Below are positions 1-11,800 of a stretch of 64,000 bases of DNA, in pieces (positions within the stretch are counted from its first letter, which is position 1; each line of letters begins with the position of its first letter). A model generated the notes under the pieces. It was not told the DNA's origin. It saw only the letters and a list, made by a program, of their open reading frames with translations, and ran no database searches. Position numbers and translations under genes: made by a program. The stretch spans positions 9,331,501 through 9,395,500 of the forward strand of contig CP136896.1 in the NCBI GenBank assembly GCA_034359265.1, in the 5' to 3' direction. Source of the stretch: Canna indica. Taxonomy: Eukaryota > Streptophyta > Magnoliopsida > Zingiberales > Cannaceae.

Positions 1-753
1 GTTTAATTAATTTAATTATCGTCTCAGCGAATTCTCTCCCCTCGATGGATGATGACGGGATGAAATCTCTCCCTTACCCGCACTTTTTAGGTTTGAAGAG
101 CAACCAATTATAAGAGGATTAAGGCTTCCGCTCTTGTTTGCCGTCCCAAATTGAAGATGATGCGGATGAAAAATCCATTTTACCCGATCCAAATTAACAT
201 GAATGAGAGATTGATCACACACAAAATAGTAATTCGCATTGAAGACCTCACTCGGCCGATGGGTGCGACGTCAGGTAGGACAATGTTACGATACCAAATT
301 AAAAATATATGCATTTTCACGTTAACATAAATACTTAGTGCTAAAATTAGAAAAAGAGTCAAAGTTAATGTTTTTTCTCTCTCGCTATTACTCTTAATTA
401 TATAAACAAAGAATTTTGGTTAAAAAAAATATAAACAAAGAATTAATGTTTATAATTAATGATTCAATGCTGCCGAACCGTTACTTGTATGCATTAATTA
501 ATTTAGGATTTTAATTAAATGTGATGTGTATATAGATAGATACATATAACTCGTTCGGCGTTGACTTGGTCTAATATTATATTATATATAGAGAGACCAA
601 ATGCTAGTTGTTTAACTAGGTACCGACTTTTAATTAATTGTTTTCTTTTTGTTGCTTATTTGCAAATGTGATTTTAAAATTTTAACTAAGCTTGGCCATT
701 AATTATTATATAAATTCTATTATAATTAGTTTGTTTCGCTGGATAATTAGATA
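1..753. other. AT-rich intergenic DNA, nothing recognised
   Basis: The short open frames here (up to 68 codons) show no domain or codon structure I recognise. Long runs are TTAATTAA-like. Confidence 0.6.
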
Positions 754-930
754 GTGAACCTCCTTGTGCTCAAGTGATAGTAGCATCCGGATATATTGTC
801 TTATGGTACGTCTTGGGTTCAATCCCTAGTTGTAGTATTTTGTGCGTCTTTTTTACATCTTTGTACGTTTTATAATACACATTGTGCGTATATTACCACG
901 TTTACGCTAATTTTTTAAGAAAAAAATTGA
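754..930 (+). mobile_element. tRNA-derived SINE, copy 1
   Basis: A box-A-like stretch (CTCAAGTGATAGTAGCATCC) is followed about 50 bases later by a box-B-like GGGTTCAATCCC at 825-836, as in RNA polymerase III promoters of tRNA-derived SINEs. The body continues through a segment containing TGCGTATATTACCACG and ends in an A/T-rich tail. The same body occurs inverted at 2682-2871 and, degraded, at 1083-1256, which supports a dispersed repeat rather than chance. Confidence 0.55.
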
Positions 931-1082
931 ATAATTAGATATAATATAATTAATAGAATATAAATGAGAGTGGATGAGATAGTGCCATATGTAGAATTTT
1001 TCTCCGATAAGTACAACATTGATTTTGATTCGTGCGATTAGTGCTTGTCATATTAATAATAATCATATAATTTTTCGTTGAC

Positions 1083-1256
1083 TCCTAGTAGCTTAGTGAT
1101 GAGACATCCTAATTATGATCATGAATTCAATTTCTAATTGTGTAATATTATGCATATATGTGTACGTCTTATAATGAGCTTCGTGCGTATATTCCTACGT
1201 TTGTATACGCTTTTGTAATATTATGTTATAAAACCAATTTTTTATTATAAAAAATC
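1083..1256 (+). mobile_element. tRNA-derived SINE, degraded copy 2
   Basis: Aligns with the SINE at 754-930: a degenerate box A (TAGCTTAGTGATGAGACATC), a box-B remnant (GAATTCAATTTC), then TACGTCTTATAATGAGC and TGCGTATATTCCTACG. It ends in a T/A-rich tail that matches the tail of the copy at 2682-2871. Confidence 0.45.
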
Positions 1257-1486
1257 ATATAATATTTATAGTCCTATGCATGTCCAGTTAGTTTTAAATT
1301 TACCTTTTTCTAAATGTACAATTAATTATTTGATTAATAATAATGCATTTATCTACTCATTTATTATATTCAATGAATAATACATGAATTTCCATCTATA
1401 TATTTTTTAGCAACTATGAAATGATTAATTGACCATCAAATAAAATTAAAATAAAATAATTACAAGAAATTAATCTGTAGATGAAG

Positions 1487-1494
1487 TGGGCAAC
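1487..1494. repeat. Left target-site duplication of hAT MITE
   Basis: TGGGCAAC, repeated exactly at 2068-2075. Confidence 0.85.
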
Positions 1495-2067
1495 CAGGGA
1501 TGACAATATTACCTATTTAGGCGGGTGCCCGCAGGTATTTACTCGTTTATGATGGGTATGAGGGATAGTTTCCTACCCGCGGAGATTTTACAGGTAATTT
1601 TTCTTATCCGTTTATTAATTATATAGGACGAGTATGAGTATTATAGTATCCGTACCCGCGAGTACCTGTTATCTGCGAAAATTAGTAAATAATAATATTA
1701 TCCTTGGTACATATACTAAAAAAATCATAACCTAATTCAGTACCCATATATATATTTTATGTTTTAAAAACTTATGATAATATTGTTATCAAAATGTTGT
1801 GTTTATCAAAATAAAATTGTTATACTTGAAGTTTTTATCAAAATACTTGAAGAGTTAAAATGTTATTAAAATATTATAATTTATATATTTTTAAAGTGCC
1901 ATGGGTACCCGTCAATACCCGTGGATATCCGTCTCCCCGCGGGTAATTAAATAAATATCCATTTTTTATATTCGCGAGGAATAAATAGGTAGCATGTACT
2001 CATTTATTTCGCGAGACGGATAACGAGTAGACACTCCCGTACCCGTTCCGCCCCGTTGATATTCCTA
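1495..2067. mobile_element. hAT-type MITE with perfect 8-bp TSD
   Basis: The element starts CAGGGATGACAA and ends with the inverted, diverged form TTGATATTCCTA. It is flanked on both sides by the identical 8 bases TGGGCAAC (1487-1494 and 2068-2075). An 8-bp duplication with CAGGG-like ends is the signature of hAT elements. The ends are rich in ACCCG/CGGGT motifs in both orientations (subterminal repeats), and the middle is AT-rich with no coding frame, so it is non-autonomous. Confidence 0.85.
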
Positions 2068-2075
2068 TGGGCAAC

Positions 2076-2681
2076 TAATTCTTTATCCGACACATGGAAA
2101 TGAATGCGACTGCTGCCGGATTTCTCTTCTGTTCTGATTAACTTGTCATGTGCATTGTCACAATTTCTATAGGTTTATTCGGACAAGCAACACTTAATTC
2201 GTCCGATAATTAAAATTAATTAGAAATTAAATCATATACGGTTCTCTAACTAAAATGGATATAATATTAACTGAGTTTATAAATAATATAATTTTCCATT
2301 TACTTAATCAATTAACGCATATCGATCTAACTTTGGAAGCTTGTGTGCTGATTTGATGTAGGCTAATTTGACCATTTGATTTGATGTAATTCTGACTCCC
2401 CTAAAATTAATGATGTAATTAATTAATTGCGTCATAATTAGCCCATTCATAATTAATTAGTTTTACGCACGTGCATTTTTTTTTTAAAAAATTACCTCGA
2501 TCCAACATTTCTTAGTTATTTTACATTTCAATTTTATGAATTTTAGCATGTTAGGTTTTTAATTGTTTAATTATCAATTATTTATTGCTTGTTGTTAGTC
2601 TTAACATGAATTCATTGTATCATTATCGACTGAGTTGGTATGTCCGCATAAATTAATCAATTGAACATGACCCATCACTAG
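2076..2681. other. AT-rich intergenic DNA, nothing recognised
   Basis: No open frame of note and no repeat I could place. Confidence 0.5.
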
Positions 2682-2871
2682 ATTTTTTTTTTATAATAAT
2701 TTTATAACACAATCATTATAAAATGTTAACGCGATAATATACGCATAAAGCATATTACAAGACGTACAAAAACGTGAAAAAAACACACAAAACGCTATAA
2801 TTAAAAATTGAACTCAAAACCTAGACAACATACACGGATGCTACTACCACTTGAGCACAAATGGGTTCACA
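2682..2871 (-). mobile_element. tRNA-derived SINE, copy 3 (inverted)
   Basis: Read on the minus strand this has a box-A-like CTCAAGTGGTAGTAGCATCC, then a degraded box B (GAGTTCAATTTT), then TGCGTATATTATCGCG and a T/A-rich tail. It is the best preserved of the three related copies (754-930 and 1083-1256). Confidence 0.55.
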
Positions 2872-4320
2872 CCCATCACCAAATTAATTAAGAATACTTA
2901 TAATAGACTTTTGTTGATTCTTTTGTCATTTAACATTATTAATACGTGTCAAAGATTGTTGGCTAAGATGCACAATCAATGATCCAATGCTCCTCTCTTT
3001 TGAGTATTTTTTTTTTTCTCTTACAAAAAAAACAACCCGTGTCAAAGGTTCCATAGATTTTTTTTTCTTTTTTTTTTGTTAAATAAAAAAAATCAGAACC
3101 TAGGTCCCACTCAAATTGGAGAGGCCCAGGGAACAGCCTGAAAGGTTCCATACATAGATTTTGATGACAAAATCTTATGTTGTTTTTGATAGATTATGTA
3201 AAAATTAATAAATTAATTAAATGGAAACATTAGGGTCAGATTTAAGAATTTGGCAAAATATTAGGTCATAGTTGTTAAAAAAAAACTTGACATTTCTAAA
3301 AGCATGCATATGACATAAAATAATACGGAGTATTTTTTTAGAGTTTTCTTAATATACTTCAACTTTAATTTAATATATAAAAATCAATTCGTTAGCTTGT
3401 ACTTCGTGGACATACGAATTCTCATAAATTAGTTAACTTATTTGTCCTATATATTTAGTCGATTTGAAAATCTCTTAGTTTGCCTCTGACGTTGACACGG
3501 CAGCTCTACAAAATTTGTATTTTTGTTTTTATCTATTATTAGTTTTAGTTGTTAATTTCAATCTCATTTGTTAACTTCCCGTATTAATTGTTAATTGTTA
3601 CGAGTAATTTCAATTTAATATTAATTCCAATAATTAATTCTATGTAATAGTAATGAACGTCAATGGTTAATTCAACTACCCATATTAATTGTTAATTCCA
3701 ATTTAATATTAATTGCAATCCTAATTAGTTCTATGCAATTCCTGCATTAATTTTAATTGTTAATTCCAAATTAATTCGAATCCTTAATTCTATGAAATAG
3801 TAATGAATCTAAATAATTATTTAGATCACACCGCATTAATTTACTGTGTAGCCGTCGATTTAAATTTATTTTTATTAAATTTCACCATTCTCTTTCTCCC
3901 GCATTAATTCACTCGATCTATTGCTAAAATATAAATTTATTTATTTTTATTAAATTTCAGCATTCTCTCTACCGCATTAATTCACTGTGTGACTGTTAAT
4001 TGATCGTCAATTTATTTTTTTAAATTAAATTTCATCTCTTTCTCTCTTTGAATTTGAAACGACGTAGAAAAATAAATTCTTTCTTTTATTAAATCTCTTT
4101 CTTCGATTACCTCTCATTTTATTAAATTTCACCAATATTTTCTCTCTGAATTTGAAATATATAAAGAAGGGTAACATGCCCCACACTGTGACCTCTTCCT
4201 TTTTCAGCTTTCTACAATTTCTTTCTTTTCGATCTCTCTCTAGGCATCACCATCACTTTGCAAGGTTAAAAAGAACTCTTCAAGAAATAGGTAGTTCGGG
4301 GATCTAATTTATTTTAATAA
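2872..4320. other. AT-rich non-coding DNA
   Basis: 3540-3830 holds many imperfect short repeats of the type TTAATTGTTAATTCCAA. Around 4190-4260 a pyrimidine-rich stretch resembles a plant 5' leader, but no coding frame follows, so I do not call a gene. Confidence 0.4.
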
Positions 4321-4339
4321 TGTATTATATTATAACCTA

Positions 4340-5060
4340 TATTATATTTGATGTTTATTCAAAAGATTTTTTTTTTTTCATTTTTATATTTACTTAATTT
4401 GATTGTTGATATATATATATAATTGCTTAGTGCATTTTTTAGTGTTTTTGTATATAAGTCTATTTTAGATATTTTTAATTTTAGATTTATTTGTTTGATT
4501 AATTAATATAGATATTTTTACTGTATTGAATTATTTTTATATTAGTTATTGAGTTTTTGAAATTTCATTTCTTAAGTTTGCTTTTAATAATATTTCAAAA
4601 CCATATAAATTTTATATAGTTTAAAATAATTTATATTTTCTATTTTTTTTATTTTTTAAATTATATATAAATTCTATTTGAATTTTATCCATAAAAAAAG
4701 ACTATTTTTTATATATATTAGTTGTTGAGATCTATATAGACTATTATAATTGCTTTTGGTACAATTTTTTTAGTATTTTTCTATATCGATATATTTATGA
4801 TGTTTTTAATTAGTTTTTAAATTTTTAAAATATCATTTTTTTAGTTTTTTAATAGTATTTCAAAATCAAATTTATTTATGCACTTTAAAATAAATTATTA
4901 TTTTTAGTTTTTAATTTATTTCAATTGTTATATTATATTTGATTTTTATTCATAAAAAATTAGTATTTTCTTCTTTTTTTTATTTTTTATATATTTTGAT
5001 TTTTGAAATCTATATTTTGATACATTCTAATTGCTTTGACTTTTTTATTGAAAAAATATA
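4340..5060. repeat. AT-rich imperfect tandem repeat, about three units
   Basis: Three blocks repeat the same order of motifs: TTTGATTTTTATTCAT-like, then a long T/A run, then TATTAGTTGTTGAGAT-like, then AATTGCTTT. The AATTGCTT landmark falls near 4420, 4746 and 5027, giving units of roughly 280-330 bases. Alignment by eye in AT-rich DNA is approximate. Confidence 0.4.
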
Positions 5061-5310
5061 AATTATATTGTTCGAAGAATTTTTATTAAAAATCTGCTCT
5101 CTATAAATAAATATAATTTAGTATAAATGTGTATGATTATATAAAAGACAAAATATTAATGATGATTATGTGTATATTTTTATTAACATTTTACTTTTTT
5201 TATAATTATAAATTTTAATCTATTTTTATTTTTTTTCATATTAATTATTTGAACATATTATTTATAATTTTTTTTATTAGCTCGTACATCAGAGACAGAT
5301 AATGTATGTG

Positions 5311-5570
5311 CAGAGATAGATGATGAAGAACATGCAGACACTCTAATCGCAGATTGCAACTCGATCACTCTGCCATTCAGATACCTTCAATATTTGAGCT
5401 ATCCTCCTCGACCCAGATGACACTGTTCCAACCCAGTCGTGCAGGCGCTCCAACCGCAGATGTGGAGAGACAGATGATGGAGAACATGCAGGCGCTCCAA
5501 CCGCAGATTGCAACTCACTCTGCCATTTAGATACCTTCAACGTACAACTAAGCCATCCTCCTTGACCCTG
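5311..5570. repeat. Direct repeat of about 153 bp, possible coding remnant
   Basis: GATGATGAAGAACATGCAG near 5319 recurs as GATGATGGAGAACATGCAG near 5472, each followed by a matching stretch ending near CTGCCATTCAGATACCTTC. On the plus strand one copy reads MMENMQALQPQIATHSAI, which resembles the low-complexity tail of some plant transposase-like proteins, but I cannot name a family. Confidence 0.45.
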
Positions 5571-5792
5571 TCGACATTGCTCCAACCCAGCCGCTCGAGA
5601 CTCCGCCGCTTGATCCTCTGCAATATCCACTACAGTCGTGGTGTCTTTTTCTAGTGTATTGATATTTGATATAGTTGAGTTTTGATAATTGATGGCCTCT
5701 GTTAATTTGAGGTTTACTTATTGTATTTTGATTATATTTGACGATATATATAATTTGTGTATAAATCGATTCATATTTTGTGTATGGTGTGA

Positions 5793-7284
5793 TGTTTGTT
5801 GGCTTAAGATTTTTAATCTTGATCTTAATCTCAATTTTGATGATAACAAACATGGAACTAATGTTTGAGCAAAAAGTATTTTCAGGCTCCATATCGATTT
5901 GCGCGTGACGTTCGCGATCGAAAAAATTGGAGAAATCAGAAGGACGATTGTCGATACTCAAATTTCGTCGGGAAGATAGAATTTATATTTAGGGTGTCTA
6001 GTATACTTGTATGATCCTTTTCATGATGCAAAAAGATCCCAAAACCTAAAAACCGAAATCCGAACCCCAAAATAATAATAATAATAATAATAATAAAGGC
6101 TAAGAAATTTTCAAAGTCTAGGGAGCTCCTTGGAGGGCTATATGATTTAGATATTTTCTTGGCACCAAAAGTTTCGATAATTATTCTTTAGGTGGAAACA
6201 AATTATGATCGGTTCCTAAGAAATTTTGGAAACCCTTAACCCATCCATGTTTGACTTGAGAGATTTTAAAATTTCTAGTTTTCACAAATTTGCACTGGAA
6301 CCCAAAATTTGAATTTTGACCCTTAAGAATTTTGATTTTTCTGATATTTTTATTGAATCCAAATGGGAAGGTATTTTCTTATTTACATTTATGTTTTAAA
6401 GTTGATGGAGAATAAAAATAATTAGATACATCAACTTAAAAATAAGAAATGCATATAAGACTTGAAACTCGAAATTCAAAAACCAACAAATTGCATTCTA
6501 TGCATATTTCAACCGAAGGTTCGATCGACCGACCGACCGATGATCGATGGCCCCAACGGCTCGATTCTGAGCCGTTGAGTTCGGTGGTACCTGAGCCTTA
6601 TTGTTTGTTCTACCTATTTAAACCCCTCTAAAGCCTTCCTCTGGCATTGTTGAACATATTGAATCATCATTTGATCCTCCTAAGCTTTGATTGAGCTATC
6701 TTTATTGAAACCTAGCATTCTACCTTGTCTTTCTTGAGATTAGCTTCAAGCTTGATTTGATTCATCATCAAGGTATCAAGAGAAGCTAGAATTCGTTGTT
6801 TGATAGCTAAGTTTGTATTGTTTGTTATTTTCTCTCATTTACTTGTTCATTTTGAGGTTTATTTATTGTATTTCTCAAGTTGTGTAAAGATCTAGTGTAT
6901 AGATCATATGTTTGGTACGTGGTAGCCTTGGTGTAGAGGGCTAAATCTGGTGTTATTAGTTACTAGGATTAATTTGATTGTCCTTAGGAGAAGAGATGTT
7001 GGAGGTACTCTCGGGTGTGAGGATCAGTGTCTTAGCTTGCAAATCCTCTTGTAGGAAATAAATTAACTTAGTAAAGCTAAGTTTGAAAATCCTAAGCGAG
7101 GTGCTTAGGTAGTGGAGTAGACATTGTGGCCGAACTACTATAAATCTTATTGTATTTGCATTGATACTTTATTGTGTGTTTGATTACTTGTTATTAATTG
7201 TGTCTAGCCTAAAGATTGTAAGAAGCCGATAAAACTAAAATTAGGTTAAGAGTTTAGCGAACACACTATTCACCCCCTCTAGCA
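5793..7284 (+). mobile_element. Probable solo LTR of a Sirevirus-like Copia element
   Basis: The left edge TGTTTGTTGG followed by TTTTGATGATAACAAACATG, and the right edge CTATTCACCCCCTCTAGCA, are typical of long LTRs of the SIRE/Maximus Copia lineage. The length of about 1.49 kb fits. A TATTTAAACC promoter-like motif lies near 6614. No gag or pol frame adjoins it, hence a solo LTR. I could not find a convincing 5-bp target duplication, so the edges are tentative. Confidence 0.5.
6070..6097. repeat. (AAT)n microsatellite
   Basis: Run of AAT triplets inside the LTR-like segment. Confidence 0.8.
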
Positions 7285-7329
7285 ACGAGCTGAACTGAGC
7301 CATCGGTGAAGCTTATATTCCCAGTAGTG

Positions 7330-7535
7330 AAAATGTATTTGTTTCAACAACTCATCTAGGTGTCACCAACTCGGGAATAATCCGTCCATATACCAACAAT
7401 AAGGGACAATGATAACACACCCTGCCCTAGATGTCGACAACCTAGGGCAATCCGGGAGAACTTGGGACAACCCGTCCAGGGTGTTGACAATCCGGGACAA
7501 TTCGCCAATGGATTTAATAACCCGGGACAAATTAA
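7330..7535. repeat. Short degenerate repeats around GGGACAA
   Basis: Phrases such as CAATCCGGGACAATTCGCC and CAACCTAGGGCAATCCGGG recur several times within 200 bases. Origin unknown. Confidence 0.4.
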
Positions 7536-7559
7536 GATAAAATACTTCGTCCTAGTATC

Positions 7560-7719
7560 TTTGTTTGCTTGGGTGATTCGATATTTCAAGAAGTTTATAC
7601 GTCATGTTATTAGTATTGATGTCACACATTTGAAGGGAATGTTGGGTATTCTGTTGATTGCCGCATTCAAAAATAGAAATGAGCATATATGTAACAATAT
7701 ATGTCCCTTAATTAATTAA
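7560..7719 (+). pseudogene. MULE transposase remnant
   Basis: The plus-strand frame open at 7462-7719 contains SIDVTHLKG within FIRHVISIDVTHLKGMLG. This resembles the segment around the first catalytic Asp in plant Mutator-like (MULE) transposases (family pattern SIDGTHLKG). The frame closes after about 50 related residues and nothing convincing follows, so this is a fragment. The assignment rests on one motif. Confidence 0.5.
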
Positions 7720-8489
7720 GTCCATTGAAAAATTTTCGATTTCAATGTTTGCACCAATTCTGTTTGGAATTACTCATCGGTTATCACACGTTGTGGTCAT
7801 ATTGCGCGATCAGATTGTCTCCAAAGGATTTTTTCATCCACTCATATAAAATATGATCATTTTTGTTAACATTATATATATACACACACGTGGATGGTCA
7901 AATTTTAAATTATTTATCCCATTTAAAGGATTATTCGCTGCAATTTGGGTCTATCAATTAAAATCATTAAAATGCGATGAAAAATTACAATTTTAAGCGT
8001 CCAAGCAATGAATTCCAAGGAAACGTTTAATTTGGCATATATTCAGAAGGCAGTGTTGCCAGCATGCAAGAAAAATGTGCTCCAGAGGACGTGGAAATCA
8101 ATTCATTAGTCAAATAAAGTAACTCATTCTGTTAATTAACAAATTAACATGAAATATCCGACACACAGTTGGAGAGATCTAGCGAGCTACATATATGTAC
8201 AGAAAAAGTTAGTTATGTGTCTGAAAGGGGACATATATATATATATATATATATCCAATCTAATATTTGACTCTTCAATTCATTCAACTAATGCAATGAT
8301 AGGTGTAAATATTTCCGAAAGAAAACAAAATAAGAGAGATTGAATCCAACATGTGTACTCTCTCGATCTATATATCATCGATAATTAATTTGCTAGATAA
8401 CTAAATAATAATAATATTATTTAGCTATTTAACTGGGTTTGGCCGATTATATATTATTATTATATATATAATTTACCTCAAAAATGGAT
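7720..8489. other. Upstream region of the ABC transporter gene
   Basis: AT-rich DNA with a (TA)n microsatellite at about 8231-8253. No gene seen. Confidence 0.5.
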
Positions 8490-8492
8490 CAA

Positions 8493-8498
8493 CACGTG
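8493..8498 (+). promoter_or_regulatory. G-box (CACGTG), distal
   Basis: Core of the palindrome ACACGTGT, about 200 bases upstream of the TATA box of the ABCG gene. G-boxes bind plant bZIP and bHLH factors and often act in ABA, light or jasmonate responses. Its use here is inferred from position only. Confidence 0.45.
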
Positions 8499-8592
8499 TA
8501 TATATATAGCAGCTGGTTTATTCATCCCTTCATTTAAAGAGTGCATGTGTATAGTATTGCCGCACAAGAACAAACTTACTTAATTATTTAGG

Positions 8593-8598
8593 CACGTG
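8593..8598 (+). promoter_or_regulatory. G-box (CACGTG), proximal
   Basis: GGCACGTGGT, about 97 bases upstream of the TATA box, within the usual range for a functional plant G-box/ABRE. A further ACGT core (CCACGTCA) lies near 8628. Together with the distal G-box this suggests ABA or stress responsiveness, which is inference. Confidence 0.5.
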
Positions 8599-8662
8599 GT
8601 CTTCACAAGATTGATTCATTATTTCTACCACGTCACATATAGTTAGTTACGTTTTAGATTTC

Positions 8663-8685
8663 ATCTCTCTCTCTCTCTCTCTCTC
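8663..8685. repeat. (CT)n tract just upstream of TATA box
   Basis: Pyrimidine microsatellite of the kind common in plant core promoters. Confidence 0.8.
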
Positions 8686-8689
8686 CCCT

Positions 8690-8697
8690 TATAAATA
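8690..8697 (+). promoter_or_regulatory. TATA box of the ABCG gene
   Basis: TATAAATA, 134 bases upstream of the proposed start codon, after a CT-rich tract. Transcription would start near 8720-8730, giving a leader of about 100 bases that contains a (GT)n run and a (GA)16 run. Confidence 0.65.
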
Positions 8698-8777
8698 CGT
8701 CTTCTGCCTTCCTCCTCGTTGTGAAGTGTGTGTGTGTGTGTTCGAGGAAAAACAAGCTCAGCTCTTCCTGCTGTGTG

Positions 8778-8780
<3 letters not shown>

Positions 8781-8812
<32 letters not shown>
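8781..8812 (+). repeat. (GA)16 microsatellite in the leader, after an in-frame ATG
   Basis: Sixteen GA units follow an ATG at 8779. That ATG is in frame with the proposed start at 8824 and would add 15 residues rich in Arg-Glu. A change in repeat number by one unit would break the frame. Confidence 0.8.
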
Positions 8813-8814
<2 letters not shown>

Positions 8815-8823
8815 CATAGATCC

Positions 8824-11800
8824 ATGGAAGAAAAATTAGATAGTACCGCTCCTCCATTAACGTATGAAGAGCACGAAAAGCTTCTCTGGAGGATACGAGA
8901 TTGGAGAACGAGGTAGTGCATTCGATGCATGATCTTTCTTTTAATTAATTAATTACTTGAATCATATCGCGAGTTAATTATTATTAGTGTTGTTTTATAA
9001 TTAAGAATATATATGTATGATGTGAAGAAATCAATATATATATACAGGTTGGGCATTGAAGATCCAAAGGTTGAACTGCGGTTCGAGAGTTTGTCGGTGG
9101 AGACGAAGGTTTACGCTCAGAAAAGAGTTCTTCCTACACTCCCCAACGCCATCATCAACACCGCCCAGGTAATTAATAACTTGAAATAAACAATTGGCTT
9201 AAGAAAATTAAATACATATATATGCTTAGTTAATTAATTAAGTTAATGAATCCTCTTTTGATCTAGGATCGAGTTCAAAAAGAAAAAATCTTTATCTAAT
9301 TAGTTGTGTCTTAATTAATTTAATTACTCTCACATTGCATATCCTAAATTAAAAAGATTATTCATCGATAACATGTGGAAACAATTTAAATTATATAAGT
9401 CAAATATAACCGACCTATTGCCATCCTACCCTAGTTGTATAATTTAGGGCCACTCATCACATATCTTATATTCTTATATAATTAATAAGACCATTAAATG
9501 TTCTTCGCTGCCTAACCATGTAATAGGTACGTACTGAGGAAGACAATTTAGGACCTCAGACCCGCGCCTCTTTTGGTCCCACAGCAACAAGTGAAATAAA
9601 GATGATATTTGATTAATTAATTTCTGCAAAAGTAGTTCGATCCGTTGTAATTATTCTACTATATTTAAGCAATTAAAATTAACATTTGTCTACATGTTAA
9701 TAATTTGATTATTTCATTGACCGGAAGAGAATAAAATAGAATAAAGATTTCACTATAACATTTTTAGATAGCTTGCTTACAGTTTTATCCAGAAAAAAAA
9801 AAAAAAACAGGCTACAAAAGTTCTTAAGATTAAGTACTACATGCAATATCAATGAAAAAGAAGTTACACCTGCTTTTGAAGTGACAAAAGGGTTGATCTG
9901 CACTCTGAGATTGTTGCTATTAATTGATTAACAACGAAAGATTCCTACTTGAAATTGGATATATATTTGGGCATGGTCATCGCTTTAGCTGATGTGTCAG
10001 TCAGTGGATGGACTTGTCCCTTTCATATCCGAACAGAGATGATAAGATGCAATGGTTTACCTCGTCAGAAGAATTATGGGCCTGCTGCTTCATCATAAAG
10101 ATTTTAATCTTTTATGCCTATACCAGGAAGAAGGTCAAATTTGTGGTGGAAAAAGCCTTTTAAAATTGAATAAAGATTTTTTTTCTCAGCATATGTTTTG
10201 CAATTTATTCCACCATAAGTACTCTTTGCTTTAGGCCCAATGACATGGACTTGAGTTTGACTAATTGCATCAGCGCGCTACGAGACGGTGGTTCCATCCT
10301 CTTTCTAGTCCACGAGGAAAAAAATTTATATGGACAGTCTGCTCATAGAAATCTTTATGAACGATTGAATATGAGCTTTGACCGAATGAGTATGAATAGA
10401 AAAGGAATGATATGAATTCAAATTCATATCCATTCTTTTTTTGCTACCCATATCCACTCGTTCATATGTTTTTTATAGGCAACCTGCCCTGGTCTACGTG
10501 GACTTAATCTATCCGGCCTTACCCTTGGACAACAAATAGGCTATATTTTCTGACTCGAAAATGCATTGGTGTGTGGCTAATACCATATCTGTAGTTACTT
10601 CATTCTGTCAGTCTGTCTCTTCTCTTCAGTTAATTTTTCAGTATAGGCTTTGACCTGGGAGAAAAAGAATAGTTGTATCAGAAAAAAATCATATACACAA
10701 GTACTGTTGCTGCAGTTGAAATATAAAATATTAACAAAAGTTATGACAAACAGGGAGTGGATCAGAAGCTGCATGCCCCCAATTAATTTCTGAGGAAAAT
10801 GATAGAACACAAGTCCTTCTCTGTCTATAATGTTTCATCATATTGTTTTATTTACTGAACTACGTACCAGCTAGATTTTTTTCCTTGTACATATGTAATG
10901 ATTCCTATATTTGAACAGGAGCTGTTGGGATGGGTAAGACTGTACAATACAATCAGGACACCTGTCAAAGTCCTTAATGGATTGAGAGGAATTGTAAGGC
11001 CATCAAGGTACTATTCTAACTCTCACAGTGATCATACATGATAAGCTTTTCTGACAGATCAAGCACGTCTACTTGTCCAAACTACAGAACTACTTACTGA
11101 TCAATTTCCTGCACCATCATTTTATCAGTCATCAAAGGAGGTTGACACTTGACACTGCCCCTGACTCCTATCAAAAGACAAAACAAGTAGTTTACTTATT
11201 AGAAAGAAAAAGAGACCATAGCAGTTCCACCAGACCTCACACAATCATAACTCATAAGAAATCCTACTAAAACAAATTAGCAAAAGCAGCTTACTGATGG
11301 GATTTTGTGGAACCATAATAAGGACATAACCTGTTGTTTCTAAGCAATTTCACCGAACCGAACTGAATCGCCAGAAAATTGAGGTCATAATCCTACCCAG
11401 AAAACTTTATATGGATGAAAAATTTATGATTAAGAGCGAATAATATGTTTAGCTGTAGGAAACACACATGAAACATTGAATTTTTTGAAACATGATTTGG
11501 AGATATGAAACATTCTTAGGAAAAACAACTTCAAAAATGGAATTTTGTGGAGCCACGATTACAGCATACCCTATGAAACATTCTTAGCAAAAGCAACTTA
11601 GATGGAATTGTGTGGAACCATGATTGGGGCATTACCCTGTTGTTGTAAGAGCAAATCTTATTGACACTTTCTTAGCAAAACAGCTTAAAAATGGAATTCT
11701 GAGGAACCATGATTAGGATATACCCTGTGGTTGTAAGCAACTTCACTGAATTGAATTGCCATAACTGAGGCCACAGTCCTACCCATAAAAAGTGAATTCT

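Noticed and set aside
5343..5961. Minus-strand frames of 95 and 137 codons
   Set aside because: Span an internal direct repeat and AT-rich DNA; no recognisable motif.
8654..8930. Minus-strand open frames of Ser-Leu repeats
   Set aside because: Translations of the CT/GA microsatellites opposite the ABCG leader.
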